DNA of 64,000 bases, taken from NCBI GenBank assembly GCA_947095585.1, contig OX352761.1:80603267-80667266 (forward strand). Direction: 5' to 3'. The translations under genes and the position numbers were made by a program. Positions 1 to 12,300 of this stretch are shown piece by piece (the stretch's first letter is position 1; each line of letters starts with the position of its first letter). This DNA comes from Nephrocerus scutellatus. Its lineage: Eukaryota > Arthropoda > Insecta > Diptera > Pipunculidae. The notes beneath the pieces were generated by a model that ran no database searches, had not been told where the DNA came from, and saw only the letters and a program-made list of their open reading frames with translations.

Positions 1-683
1 GAAGTTTTTTATTCTTTCACCATGTAAAACATTGCAAGCTACCGAGACTGTACGTCTCATGGGTGATTTCGTCATGTTGTTTGGTACACCCTGTCGTATC
101 ATCAGTGATAAGGGTACCAACTTTACTAGTGAGCTTTTTCAGAAGTTCTGTAAATCCTATGGGATTGATCATCCCACAATTGCTCCTGGCATAAGTAGAG
201 CTAATGGACAAGTGGAACGCTACGTGGATACCGTTGCCAACTTGTTGAGAACAAATTTTGATGTAAATCTAACGTGGCCGAACTATGTAAGTCGAATTCA
301 CCCATGAAAGTTTTACCCGGAATAGATGGTCGAACTCCGGAGATTAGTGCGCTGTTGGCACAGTTGGCATACGGATGTTGGCTGCAAACCGAATCCAAGA
401 GTATGCAAATAGAATGAAAACTCGTTTTGACAGAGATAAATGTAAACCAACAGTACTTGCTATTGGAGATAAGGTTATGTACAAAAGCAATCAAATACGA
501 AAATCTAAGCTGAATGCTCACTTTCAGGGACCTTATGAATATGTTGGCATATTACCAAACGATAGATACAAGCTCAAGAATGGAATTAATAGGACGATTA
601 TCATCGCAGCAAGAGATATCATTCGCCCTATAAGAAGCGAAGGTTTCGATACTAATGCAGATGTTGCAATTGGTACGTAGTCA
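1..683 (+). pseudogene. Ty3/gypsy integrase, 3' part (copy G1)
   Basis: A fragment of the retroviral-type integrase of a gypsy element, which would insert cDNA into chromosomes. The core aspartate lies in IISDKGTNFTS (residues about 24-34 of the frame opening at 32), and the catalytic glutamate in GISRANGQVERYV. A GPYE-type C-terminal segment follows in the frame 375-680, ending IGT-stop. About 57 bp between the glutamate region and the C-terminal part is deleted at a tca microhomology near 300, and a frame change near 375 separates the two pieces. Upstream gypsy domains are beyond the window edge. Copy 17207-17855 is almost identical. Confidence 0.85.
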
Positions 684-716
684 AGAATCTATAATAAATT
701 CTGAGCTTGATATTAA

Positions 717-1065
717 AGACTGTTACGAAGATTATTATTGCTTGTCTTGAGATGTGAATCTCTGGAAGACTGTTATGCAAATTATTATTGCTTGTCTTGA
801 GATGTGATTCTCTGGAAGACTGTTAAGCAAATTATTATTGCTTGTCTTGAGATGTGATTCTCTGGAAGACTGTTAAGCAAATTATTATTGCTTGTCTTGA
901 GATGTGATTCTCTGGAAGACTGTTAAGCAAATTATTATTGTTTGTCTTGAGATGTGATTCTCTGGAAGACTGTTATACAGATTGCTATTGTTTGTCTTGA
1001 GATGTGATTCTCTGGAAGACTGTTACGCAAATTATTATTGCTTGTCTTGAGATGTGATTCTCTGG
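717..1065 (+). repeat. 50-bp hairpin minisatellite, 7 copies (M1)
   Basis: Seven direct repeats of 50 bp follow the gypsy integrase stop. Each unit contains nested inverted arms (tctc/gaga, aagac/gtctt, aagcaa/ttgctt) around an attatta loop, so either strand can fold into a bulged stem of about 15 bp. An AT-rich leader at 1066-1231 with two degenerate copies of a tctcg-gcgaatattt motif separates the array from copia gag. Units vary mainly in the aagcaa arm (acgcaa, atgcaa, acagat). Confidence 0.9.
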
Positions 1066-1231
1066 TTTTTTTTTGTGAAAATCGATTCGATGATTTTCAG
1101 GAAAGGATATTTTCGATCTCGTGCGAATATTTGTGGAAAAAATTTTTTTTGGACAAATAGATTTCGGTCTCGAGCGAATATTTTTTTTTTTTTTAAAACA
1201 AATCGGTATTTTCTGGACAAATTAGTGCAAA

Positions 1232-4200
1232 ATGGAAAGTGACCGTTAGAACATTCGTCAAGTGCTTGAGGATTGCGATTTGTTTGATGTGGTGGACAGC
1301 ATTGTTACGTAACCAACAATTGGTAGTGCAGATTATGTGACGAAGTTGGTGACATGTGAAAAGGATAGACGCCAAAGCTCAGGGTACAATTACCATGGCG
1401 AGTCAAAAGCAGCCTTTGCTGGAGATTATGAACTGTGATATGGCAGAATTGATGTGGACAACGCTCAAGAGCACTTATGAGCAAGCATCGAAATCAAATA
1501 TAGTATTTTTGCAACAAAATAGTACAGTTTTACAAAGGATCCGGGCGATGGCATTGCGACGTTTTTATCGAAGCGGAGGCGATTTCTGACTCAATGGTTA
1601 TGACAAAGATGATGTCTTTACTGGCGGAATATAACCATTTTCATAGTGCTTGGGAGTAAGAATTGCGTAGAATCAAACGAATGTCGAATTTGCGTGCACA
1701 ATTAATGGCTACGACTAAAATCTCAAGGACAAATTGAAAGTGTCGAGGTCCAGTGCCTAGACAAAACGAATCTTTGCAAAGAGAAATGAAAAACGGAACG
1801 ATTCGTCGGGACGTAAATTCAAGAAAAATAACAAAACCAAGTCGTCGTAACAAAACCAAGTTCGTCGGGACGTAAATTCAAGAAAAATAACAAAACCAAG
1901 TCAAGGGGCAAATGTTTTTCTTGTGGTGGTGAAGCGCACTGGAAGCGAGATTGTCCACAGAAGAAAAACGACTCGAACAAAAGGGAAGCGAATGCATCTA
2001 CATCCACTGATGCCTTTGCGTGATCGTCGTCAAGTGGCGACAAAGACGCTTGGATTTTGGATTCCGGTGCAAGCGACCACATAAGTGATTGGTTAAAGAA
2101 TTTAACAAATGTATCGATGGCTCGAAAATCCTCGCTGAAGGAAAGGGCGACATTGATGTTTTGGCGTTTAACGGCTACGAATGGATTCGCAAAAATATTG
2201 CTAATTTTTTATATGTATCTGGAATTCACATGAATCTATAATCTTCGGGAAAAGCATTGATCGTGGATATATATTGCGTTCCAACAATAAACGATGTGAA
2301 ATAATAAAGGATGGAGACACCATTGCAGTGGGAGTTCGAAGAGAGCGATTATTTTAGATGCTGTTCAAAGTAATTGAGCCAACGAGGGTCGATGTGGCTG
2401 TGGCAAACGATCAAAAAAATTTCGATTCGAGCATGGCATGAGCGATTGGGACATCAAAATGTCGTACATGTGAGGAAATTTCTACGAACTACGAAATTGA
2501 TTTTATAGACGAAGAGTTCGCATGTGAGGCGTGCGCATAATGGAAGCATCATCGAAAGAGATTAGAGCTTCGTGAGGAAAACTCAAAGAAGTGCGGATGT
2601 TTGCGGGCAAGTCAAACAACTTCAATCGGCGGCTCGAGGTATTTTTTGCTTTTAAAAGATGATCATTCACATTTTTTATATTTCCTGAAGCAAAAATCAG
2701 AAGTGGCAGAAAACTATAAGAAGGCGGTGATGCGTATGGAGCAGGAGAGCGGGCATAAGGTGCACATTTTTCGGTCGGACAACGGAACAGAGTTCGTGAA
2801 TGCTGAGTTAAAAAATGTATTCAACATTGACGTACGGTGCCGTATTCGCCAGAGCAAAATTGTTGTGCGGAACGCAACAATCGAACAATAGTTGAGTCTG
2901 CTCGAATGATGATCGATTCCCAACAGATGGATTACAAATTTTGGGTAGAGGCGGTCAACATGGCGAGTTTTGTCTTGAATATAAGTGAAACGAGTACTGT
3001 TGCGTATAAATCACCATATGAATTGTGGCACAACAAAAAGGCGAATATTGACCATTTGCGGATTTCCGGCTCCGAAGTGTTCGTGCACATTCTAAAGGAG
3101 AAACGACGAAAACTAGATTCAAAGACAGTGAAGTGTGTATTCATCGGATATGACAATGATTCTAAGGGATATCGTGTCTGGAATCCGGAGACGAACAAAA
3201 TGAAAGTTACATGTGACGTGTTTATCTGTTGCAACACTGGACTTAGAAAGTGCAAAAAAAAACTAACGAAAGTTTAATGGAGTCCGAAGACGAATCGGGT
3301 GAGAATGCAAATATGGAGATGACGGCGGTGCAAACAATTGATAGTGAAAATCGTTCAGAATCGATTGCACGATCGGAGTAAAATTGTGTCAAAAAAGTTG
3401 ACGTATTCAGCAGAGGTGAATCCCGCAATGTTGACAGTCAGCGAAGAGCCAAGAACCTACGAAGAAGTAATTGAATCTAGTGAACATGAGCAGTGGGAGC
3501 AGGCAATGCACGAGGACTTTAATTCACTTATTAAGAATCATACGTGGAGTTTGGTCAAGCTTCCAAATGACCAAAAAGTAATGGATAATCGTTGGGTTTT
3601 CAAATGGAAACAAAAAAAGTGGTAGTGCATTGTTTTACCCAGGAGTATGGGATCGACTATGAAGAAACGCTCAGTCCAGTGGTTAAGTTTACGTCTATTC
3701 GGGCAATGATTCTAAGGGATATCGTGTCTGGAATCCGGAGACGAACAAAATGCAAGTTACATGTGACGTGTTTATCTGTTGCAACACTAGACATCGAAAG
3801 TGCAAAAAAAAAACTAACGAAAGTCCGAAGACGAATCGGGTGAGAATGCAAATATGGAGATGACGGCGGTGCAAACAATTGATAGTGAAAATCGTTCAGA
3901 ATCGATTGCACGATCGGAGTAAAATTGTGTCGAAAAAGTTGACGTATTCAGCAGAGGTGAATCCCGCAATGTTGACAGTCAGCGAAGAGCCAAGAACCTA
4001 CGAAGAAGTAATTGAATCTAGTGAACATGAGCAGTGGGAGCAGGCAATGCACGAGGACTTTAATTCACTTATTAAGAATCATACGTGGAGTTTGGTCAAG
4101 CCTCCAAATGACCAAAAAGTAATGGATAATCGTTGGGTTTTCAAATGGAAACAAAAAAAGTGGTAGTGCATTGTTTTACCCAGGAGTATGGGATCGACTA

Positions 4201-5924
4201 TGAAGAAACGCTCAGTCCAGTGGTTAAGTTTACGTCTATTCGGGCAATGATTCTAAGGGATATCGTGTCTGGAATCCGGAGACGAACAAAATGCAAGTTA
4301 CATGTGACGTGTTTATCTGTTGCAACACTAGACATCGAAAGTGCAAAAAAAAAACTAACGAAAGTCCGAAGACGAATCGGGTGAGAATGCAAATATGGAG
4401 ATGACGGCGGTGCAAACAATTGATAGTGAAAATCGTTCAGAATCGATTGCACGATCGGAGTAAAATTGTGTCAAAATAGTTGACGTATTCAGCAGAGGTG
4501 AATCCCGCAATGTTGACAGTCAGCGAAGAGCCAAGAACCTACGAAGAAGTAATTGAATCTAGTGAACATGAGCAGTGGGAGCAGGCAATGCACGAGGACT
4601 TTAATTCACTTATTAAGAATCATACGTGGAGTTTGGTCAAGCTTCCAAATGACCAAAAAGTAATGGATAATCGTTGGGTTTTCAAATGGAAACAAAAAAA
4701 GTGGTAGTGCATTGTTTTACCCAGGAGTATGGGATCGACTATGAAGAAACGCTCAGTCCAGTGGTTAAGTTTACGTCTATTCGGGCAATTTTGGCGATGC
4801 CAGCATCAAAACCAATGAAACTGCAGCAATTCGATGTGAAAACGGATTTTTTAAATGGAGATTTAGAAGAGGACCTTTATATGAGTCAACCAATCGGATA
4901 CGATTGTTCATTGGCAAATTCAAATTCAAGGCCAGTGAAGCGGATTCGTGTGTATTTATACACAATGAAGAGGGCAGCATGATGATTCTTGCGATTTATG
5001 TCGATTGCGAAAATACAGAAAACGCGAAGAATATTTTGACAGTGATCGAACATTTGCACAAGGGATTTGAAATCATGTTTTTTGGGGCTCGAAATTGTTC
5101 AGCGATCTGACGGATCGATTTATGTACATCAGCAGGCGTATTCAAAAGAAGGGTTTGAACCGTTTTGGTATGGCAAACTGTAATACAGTGGCAACACCAT
5201 TAAACAGTACACAGAATCTTGGAGATTTTGAGGCGGATGCTAAAATTGAGTTCCCATATCGTGAAGCAGTCGGTAGTTTAATGTATTTGGCAGTGGCAAC
5301 GCGATCAGACATTAGTTTTGCTATCGGCAACGTCAGTCGGCATATGGAAAAACTGGCGATAGCTCACGTGAATGCAGTGAAGCGTATTTTGAAATACGTA
5401 AAAGCAACAAGGGACATGGATATTCTATACGTGGCAAATGTTGATTTGTTGCCTTGTGGATACAGCGACGCAGACTATGCAGGTGACATCGAAACCAGGT
5501 AAACCACGTCTGGATATGCCTCATATTTAGAAATGACATAATCAGTTGGGGCTCTAAGCATCAAAAACCGGTGGCGTTATCAACAACGGAGTCCGAGTAT
5601 ATAGCGGCCTCAAATGCAGTAAAAGAATTGGTGTGGCTGCAGAGATTGTGGTCGGAATTGTTATGGACTGACTTGAAAAGGCAAATATTCTATATGGATA
5701 TTCAGAGTGCGATTCGATTAGTAAAGAATCCAGATTTTCACAAGCGAACTAAGCACATTGATGTGCAGTATCATTTTATCCGCGAGAAGTAAAACAAAGA
5801 AATTTTTGATCTGGTGAATGTGGCGATGGATGAAAAAGTGGCAGATATTATGACGAAGGCGTTGCCAAAGAACAAGCATAAATATTTTCGTGCAATGATG
5901 AGCAATATGTCAAAATTGATTTAG
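1232..5924 (+). pseudogene. Ty1/copia gag-pol, disrupted (copy C1)
   Basis: Relic of a copia polyprotein. In order: gag with the WTTLKSTYE motif (about 1460), a CCHC zinc knuckle CFSCGGEAHWKRDC (1913-1954) that would bind RNA, an aspartic protease DSGAS (about 2060), integrase with WHERLGHQN (2435) and SDNGTEF (2775), RT and RNase H (YSDADYAGD near 5465; [10 protein letters not shown] near 5577), ending MSKLI-stop. Lesions shared with all copies: stop at gag codon 6; the stretch after NRWVFKWK missing, with a frameshift; and the RT active-site box reads YVDC, not YVDD. Private lesions: an extra T at about 1355 breaking gag, the sequence after NAELK shortened, and a triplicated 541-bp RT segment. 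A 59-bp duplication (1802/1861) precedes the zinc knuckle. The start is the ATG at 1232. Confidence 0.9.
3158..4789 (+). repeat. Triplicated 541-bp segment inside copia RT of C1
   Basis: Three direct copies (3158-3707, 3708-4248, 4249-4789) cover the integrase/RT linker and the RT start; the EEPRTYEEVIESSEH motif appears three times. The joints fuse the cgggcaat of RT back to gattctaaggg of the linker, at a shared caat. The first copy is 9-10 bp longer because it keeps tttaatggag. Other copia copies have one or two of these segments. Confidence 0.9.
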
Positions 5925-6308
5925 TTTCATTTAATCGATTCCGTTTTTTTTTATTTGGTAAATTGGAAGTAAAAGTGGGAATATTGAAATTCATGAATTC
6001 GTGTATTTAAAAGACGAAAAACAACACGCAGTGTTCGTTTTGAATTGTTCTATTTTTCAGAAATTTTCAGATTTAGAAGTTATTATTCTGAATAAAACAA
6101 GCAAATAATAATGACGTGTTTTACTTTTCATCCATTATATTCAACACACAAATCAGAATAAATTTAACAATTCTTTTGCACTCAACAGATTTCTCCTAAG
6201 TGCTATACTTTTTAAATTATTTGCAAAAACTCGAAAAATTGTCCAAGTAAACTGTCACTTCTGGGTGTCAGATTTCCATCAAAATCAACTAGCTCCTCAC
6301 AACTTAAC
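5925..6308 (+). repeat. Copia 3' non-coding spacer (S1)
   Basis: Non-coding AT-rich tail after the copia stop. It contains a purine-rich stretch (ggaagtaaaagtggga near 5966) resembling a polypurine tract and an AATAAA at 6091-6096, so it may include 3' LTR sequence. No matching copy is seen upstream of gag. The second half (about 6160-6308) is also found at the array edge, where it runs into an RTE-like or SINE-like tail. It ends at the joint with gypsy RT. Confidence 0.6.
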
Positions 6309-6328
6309 ATAATATAATAAGAGACAGT

Positions 6329-8694
6329 GAGTCACCTTTTGCCAGTGCAGTAATATTGGTAAAAAAGAAGAATGGCCAAAACCATCATTGTGTTGACTAT
6401 CGGGACCTCAACCGTATTACGGTGAAAGATCGGTATCCGTTACCGAGAATTGACGATCAACTGGATCAATTGTTTTTATGCCTCGTTAGATATGGCCTTT
6501 GGTTTATATCAGATCCCAGTAGAAGAAAGTGCAGTTGAGAAAACGGCTTTTGTAACGCCGGATGGGCATTTTGAATACCTACGAATGCCTTTTGGTTTGG
6601 CTAATGCCCCAGCTGTGTTCCAGAGAGCCATCAATAAAGTGCTGGGAGGTCTAAAAGATACTGTTGCTCTTGTATACCTAGACGATGTGTTGATTCCCTC
6701 GAAAACTGTGTCCGAAGGATTGATACGCTTGGACATGGCCCTGAAAGCATTGACGGACAGTGGATTTTCCCTTAACGTTGATAAGTGCTACTTTTTACGA
6801 ACAGAGATTGAATATTTAGGTAGAGAAATATCCTTTGAAGGTATAAGACCTGGGAAATCCAAAGTGGATGCACTCGTCAGGTCACCTGAACCAACAAATG
6901 TAAAAGAAGTCCGAAAGTTCATGGGATTGTCCAATTATTTTCGAAGATTCATTCCCGAATTTGCTGCTAAAACTAAGTGTATAAGGTCACTAACGAAGCA
7001 GGGGGAAAAGTTTATGTGGACTGTGGAGTGTGAAAAGGCTAGACACTATATAATAGATCAGCTTACCAAAAGACCGATACTAGTTGTTTTCGATCCAACT
7101 CACTCGAGGAACGGAGTTGCACACAGATGCAAGTTCTATTGGACTTGGTGCTATATTGTTGCAAAGTGTAGATGGACAGCATCATGTGGTAGCTTATTAC
7201 AGCCAGACAACAAAACCTTATGAGACCAAGTATCATAGTTATGAGTTAGAGACTCTAGCAGTTGTCAATGCTGTTAAGCATTTTCGAACTTATTTACTGA
7301 GGATAAAGTTTATAATAGTTACAGACTGTAATGCATTGAAGTCTACTAAAGAAAAGAAAGACCTTTTACCCAGAGTTGCTAGATGGTGGATCTATCTTCA
7401 GGACTTTAAATTTGAAGTCCGTTACCGAAAAGGAAAAGCTATGCAGCATGCGGACTATCTGAGTTGGAATCCCCCAGTGCGAAATTGCTGTCAGTTGAAC
7501 AGAGTGTCCGAAAATTGGTTAAGTGTGGAACAAAGTTTGGATCCGGAAGTTCAAGAAATTATTGAACGGATTCGAGAGGGTGATACTGACTCGGAGTCGA
7601 ATTAAATAGTTAAGAGAGGGTTACTATATCGCAAATTGAAAGAAGGTAACAAACTGTATGTACCAAAACAGTGCCGATTGTCATTAATGAGTCGTTTTCA
7701 TGAGGACAACTGTCACATTGGTTAGGAAAAAACGTTAACAAAAATGAAACATCATTTTTGGATGCCAACAATGTCGAGAAATGTGAGGAAATTCGTTAAT
7801 TCCTGTTTAATATTTCTGGTTGCAAAAAGGCCGTCGGGCAAGAAACAATCAGAGTTGCATCCATTTGATAAGTTGCCGATACCGTTTCATACAGTACATG
7901 TAGATTGTATGGGGCCATTCGATGGGCCCATTCGATAATCGATAAATTTTAATTATCGTTGACTCGTTTACGAAGTTTTTTATTCTTTCACCATGTAAAA
8001 CATTGCAAGCTACCGAGACTGTACGTCTCATGGGTGATTTCGTCATGTTGTTTGGTACATCCTGTCGTATCATCAGTGATAAGGGTACCAACTTTACTAG
8101 TGAGGTTTTTCAGAAGTTCTGTAAATCCTATGGGATTGATCATCCCACAATTGCTCCTGGCATAAGTAGAGCTAATGGACAAGTGGAATGCTACGTGGAT
8201 ACCTTTGCCAACTTGTTGAGAACAAATTTGGATGTAAATCTAACGTGGCCGAACTATGTAAGTCGAATTCAGTTGGCACTTAATACGACGGTAAACAAGA
8301 CCACGGGGCTATCACCCATGAAAGTTTTAACCGGAATAGATGGTCGAACTCCGGAGATTAGTGCGCTGTTGGCACAGTTGGCATACGGATGTTGGCTGCA
8401 AACCGAATCCAAGAGTATGCAAATAGAATGAAAACTCGTTTTGACAGAGATAAATGTAAACCAACAATACTTGCTATTGGAGATTAGGTTATGTACAAAA
8501 GCAATCAAATACGAAAATCTAAGCTGAATGCTCACTTTCAGGGACCTTATGAAGTTGTTGGCATATTACCAAACGATAGATACAAGCTCAAGAATGGAAT
8601 TAATAGGACGATTATCATCGCAGCAAGAGAAATCATTCGCCCTATAAGAAGCGAAGGCTTCGATACTAATGCAGATGTTGCAATTGGTACGTAG
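6329..8694 (+). pseudogene. Ty3/gypsy pol: RT, RNase H, integrase (copy G2)
   Basis: A 5'-truncated gypsy pol starting at the RT N-terminus ([16 protein letters not shown], from 6329). RT shows [20 protein letters not shown] with a catalytic Asp, MPFGLANAP and the YLDDV catalytic box (6674-6688). RNase H follows with HTDASSIGLGA and TDCNALKST. Integrase has a partly eroded HHCC finger (about 7690-7840), VDCMGPFD, SDKGTNFTS and NGQVECYVD. Breaks: a one-base frameshift at about 6472 shared by every copy, a 4-bp actc duplication at about 7100 splitting RNase H, stop TAG in the segment after GEGD/REGD, a lysine-to-stop change at about 8486 in the C-terminal domain, and a frame change near 8395. 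Gag and protease are absent. Confidence 0.9.
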
Positions 8695-8730
8695 TCAAGA
8701 ATCTATAATAAATTCTGAGCGTGATTTTAA

Positions 8731-9169
8731 AGACTGTTACGAAGATTATTATTGCTTGTCTTGAGATGTGATTCTCTGGAAGACTGTTATGCAAATTATT
8801 ATTGCTTGTCTTGAGATGTGATTCTCTGGAAGACTGTTAAGCAAATTATTTTTGCTTGTGATTCTCTGGAAGACTGTTAAGCAAATTATTATTGCTTGTC
8901 TTGAGATGTGATTCTCTGGAAGACTGTTAAGCAAATTATTATTGCTTGTCTTGAGATGTGATTCTCTGGAAGACTGTTAAGCAAATTATTATTGTTTGTC
9001 TTGAGATGTGATTCTCTGGAAGACTGTTATATAGATTGCTATTGTTTGTCTTGAGATGTGATTCTCTGGAAGACTGTTACGCAAATTATTATTGCATGTC
9101 TTGAGCTGTGATTCTCTGGAAGACTGTTACGCAAATTATTATTGCTTATCTTGAGATGTGATTCTCTGG
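8731..9169 (+). repeat. 50-bp hairpin minisatellite, 9 copies (M2)
   Basis: Eight full 50-bp units and one 40-bp unit (about 8840-8880) lacking tcttgagatg. The short unit has lost one arm of the gtctt stem. The same 9-unit pattern with the short unit in the third place occurs at 25382 and 31187. Confidence 0.9.
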
Positions 9170-9341
9170 TTTTTTTTTTTGTGAAAATCGATTCGATGAT
9201 TTTCAGGAAAGGATATTTTCGATCTCGTGCGAATATTTGTGGAAAAACAATTTTTTTTGGACAAATAGATTTCGGTCTCGAGCGAATATTTTTTTATTTT
9301 TTTAAAAACAAATCGGTATTTTCTGGACAAATTAGTGCAAA

Positions 9342-12300
9342 ATGGAAAGTGACCGTTAGAACATTCGTCAAGTGCTTGAGGATTGCGATTTGTTTGATGT
9401 GGTGGACAGCATTGTTACGTAACCAACAATTGGTAGTGCAGATTATGTGACGAAGTTGGTGACATGTGAAAAGGATAGACGCCAAAGCTCAGGGTACAAT
9501 TACCATGGCGAGTCAAAAGCAGCCTTTGCTGGAGATTATGAACTGTGATATGGCAGAATTGATGTGGACAACGCTCAAGAGCACTTATGAGCAAGCATCG
9601 AAATCAAATATAGTATTTTTGCAACAAAATAGTACAGTTTTACAAAGGATCCGGGCGATGGCATTGCGACGTTTTTATCGAAGCGGAGGCGATTTCTGAC
9701 TCAATGGTTATGACAAAGATGATGTCTTTACTGGCGGAATATAACCATTTTCATAGTGCTTGGGAGTAAGAATTGCGTAGAATCAAACGAATGTCGAATT
9801 TGCGTGCACAATTAATGGCTACGACTAAAATCTCAAGGACAAATTGAAAGTGTCGAGGTCCAGTGCCTCGACAAAACGAATCTTTGCAAAGAGAAATGAA
9901 AAACGGAACGATTCGTCGGGACGTAAATTCAAGAAAAATAACAAAACCAAGTCGTCGTAACAAAACCAAGTTCGTCGGGACGTAAATTCAAGAAAAATAA
10001 CAAAACCAAGTCAAGGGGCAAATGTTTTTCTTGTGGTGGTGAAGCGCACTGGAAGCGAGATTGTCCACAGAAGAAAAACGACTCGAACAAAAGGGAAGCG
10101 AATGCATCTACATCCACTGATGCCTTTGCGTGATCGTCGTCAAGTGGCGACAAAGACGCTTGGATTTTGGATTCCGGTGCAAGCGACCACATAAGTGATT
10201 GGTTAAAGAATTTAACAAATGTATCGATGGCTCGAAAATCCTCGCTGAAGGAAAGGGCGACATTGATGTTTTGGCGTTTAACGGCTACGAATGGATTCGC
10301 AAAAATATTGCTAATTTTTTATATGTATCTGGAATTCACATGAATCTATAATCTTCGGGAAAAGCATTGATCGTGGATATATATTGCGTTCCAACAATAA
10401 ACGATGTGAAATAATAAAGGATGGAGACACCATTGCAGTGGGAGTTCGAAGAGAGCGATTATTTTAGATGCTGTTCAAAGTAATTGAGCCAACGAGGGTC
10501 GATGTGGCTGTGGCAAACGATCAAAAAAATTTCGATTCGAGCATGGCATGAGCGATTGGGACATCAAAATGTCGTACATGTGAGGAAATTTCTACGAACT
10601 ACGAAATTGATTTTATAGACGAAGAGTTCGCATGTGAGGCGTGCGCATAAGGGAAGCATCATCGAAAGAGATTAGAGCTTCGTGAGGAAAACTCAAAGAA
10701 GTGCGGATGTTTGCGGGCAAGTCAAACAACTTCAATCGGCGGCTCGAGGTATTTTTTGCTTTTAAAAGATGATCATTCACATTTTTTATATTTCCTGAAG
10801 CAAAAATCAGAAGTGGCAGAAAACTATAAGAAGGCGGTGATGCGTATGGAGCAGGAGAGCGGGCATAAGGTGCACATTTTTCGGTCGGACAACGGAACAG
10901 AGTTCGTGAATGCTGAGTTAAAAAAATTTTTTTGGTGAGAGAGGTATTCAACATTGACGTACGGGTCCGTATACGCCAGAGCAAAATGGTTGTGCGGAAC
11001 GCAACAATCGAACAATAGTTGAGTCTGCTCGAATGATGATCGATTCCCAACAGATGGATTACAAATTTTGGGTAGAGGCGGTCAACATGGCGAGTTTTGT
11101 CTTGAATATAAGTGAAACGAGTACTGTTGCGTATAAATCACCATATGAATTGTGGCACAACAAAAAGGCGAATATTGACCATTTGCGGATTTCCGGCTCC
11201 GAAGTGTTCGTGCACATTCTAAAGGAGAAACGACGAAAACTAGATTCAAAGACAGTGAAGTGTGTATTCATCGGATATGACAATGATTCTAAGGGATATC
11301 GAAAGTGCAAAAAAAAAATTAACGAAAGTTTAATGGAGTCCGAAGACGAATCGGGTGAGAATGCAAATATGGAGATGACGGCGGTGCAAACAATTGATAG
11401 TGAAAATCGTTCAGAATCGATTGCACGATCGGAGTAAAATTGTGTCAAAAAAGTTGACGTATTCAGCAGAGGTGAATCCCGCAATGTTGACAGTCAGCGA
11501 AGAGCCAAGAACCTACGAAGAAGTAATTGAATCTAGTGAACATGAGCAGTGGGAGCAGGCAATGCACGAGGACTTTAATTCACTTATTAAGAATCATACG
11601 TGGAGTTTGGTCAAGCCTCCAAATGACCAAAAAGTAATGGATAATCGTTGGGTTTTCAAATGGAAACAAAAAAAGTGGTAGTGCATTGTTTTACCCAGGA
11701 GTATGGGATCGACTATGAAGAAACGCTCAGTCCAGTGGTTAAGTTTACGTCTATTCGGGCAATGATTCTAAGGGATATCGTGTCTGGAATCCGGAGACGA
11801 ACAAAATGCAAGTTACATGTGACGTGTTTTTCTGTTGCAACACTAGACATCGAAAGTGCAAAAAAAAAATTAACGAAAGTCCGAAGACGAATCGGGTGAG
11901 AATGCAAATATGGAGATGACGGCGGTGCAAACAATTGATAGTGAAAATCGTTCAGAATCGATTGCACGATCGGAGTAAAATTGTGTCAAAAAAGTTGACG
12001 TATTCAGCAGAGGTGAATCCCGCAATGTTGACAGTCAGCGAAGAGCCAAGAACCTACGAAAAAGTAATTGAATCTAGTGAACATGAGCAGTGGGAGCAGG
12101 CAATGCACGAGGACTTTAATTCACTTATTAAGAATCATACGTGGAGTTTGGTCAAGCCTCCAAATGACCAAAAAGTAATGGATAATCGTTGGGTTTTCAA
12201 ATGGAAACAAAAAAAGTGGTAGTGCATTGTTTTACCCAGGAGTATGGGATCGACTATGAAGAAACGCTCAGTCCAGTGGTTAAGTTTACGTCTATTCGGT

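Larger units (their letters stand above)
1..6308 (+). repeat. Array monomer 0 (left-truncated by window)
   Basis: It contains the gypsy integrase 3' part, a 7-copy minisatellite, copia copy C1 and a spacer. Bases 1-1240 match 17176-18415 very closely, including a private deletion of about 57 bp in integrase. The copia gag that follows matches the copy at 9342 instead, so this monomer is a mosaic. Confidence 0.85.

Noticed and set aside
5925..6308. Copia LTR pair
   Set aside because: The 3' spacer has AATAAA and a purine tract, but no matching sequence lies upstream of gag (1066-1231), so paired LTRs cannot be claimed.
8731..9169. Possible CRISPR-like array (regular 50-bp repeats)
   Set aside because: There are no unique spacers: the whole 50-bp unit is repeated. 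The context is eukaryotic retrotransposon DNA with no cas genes.
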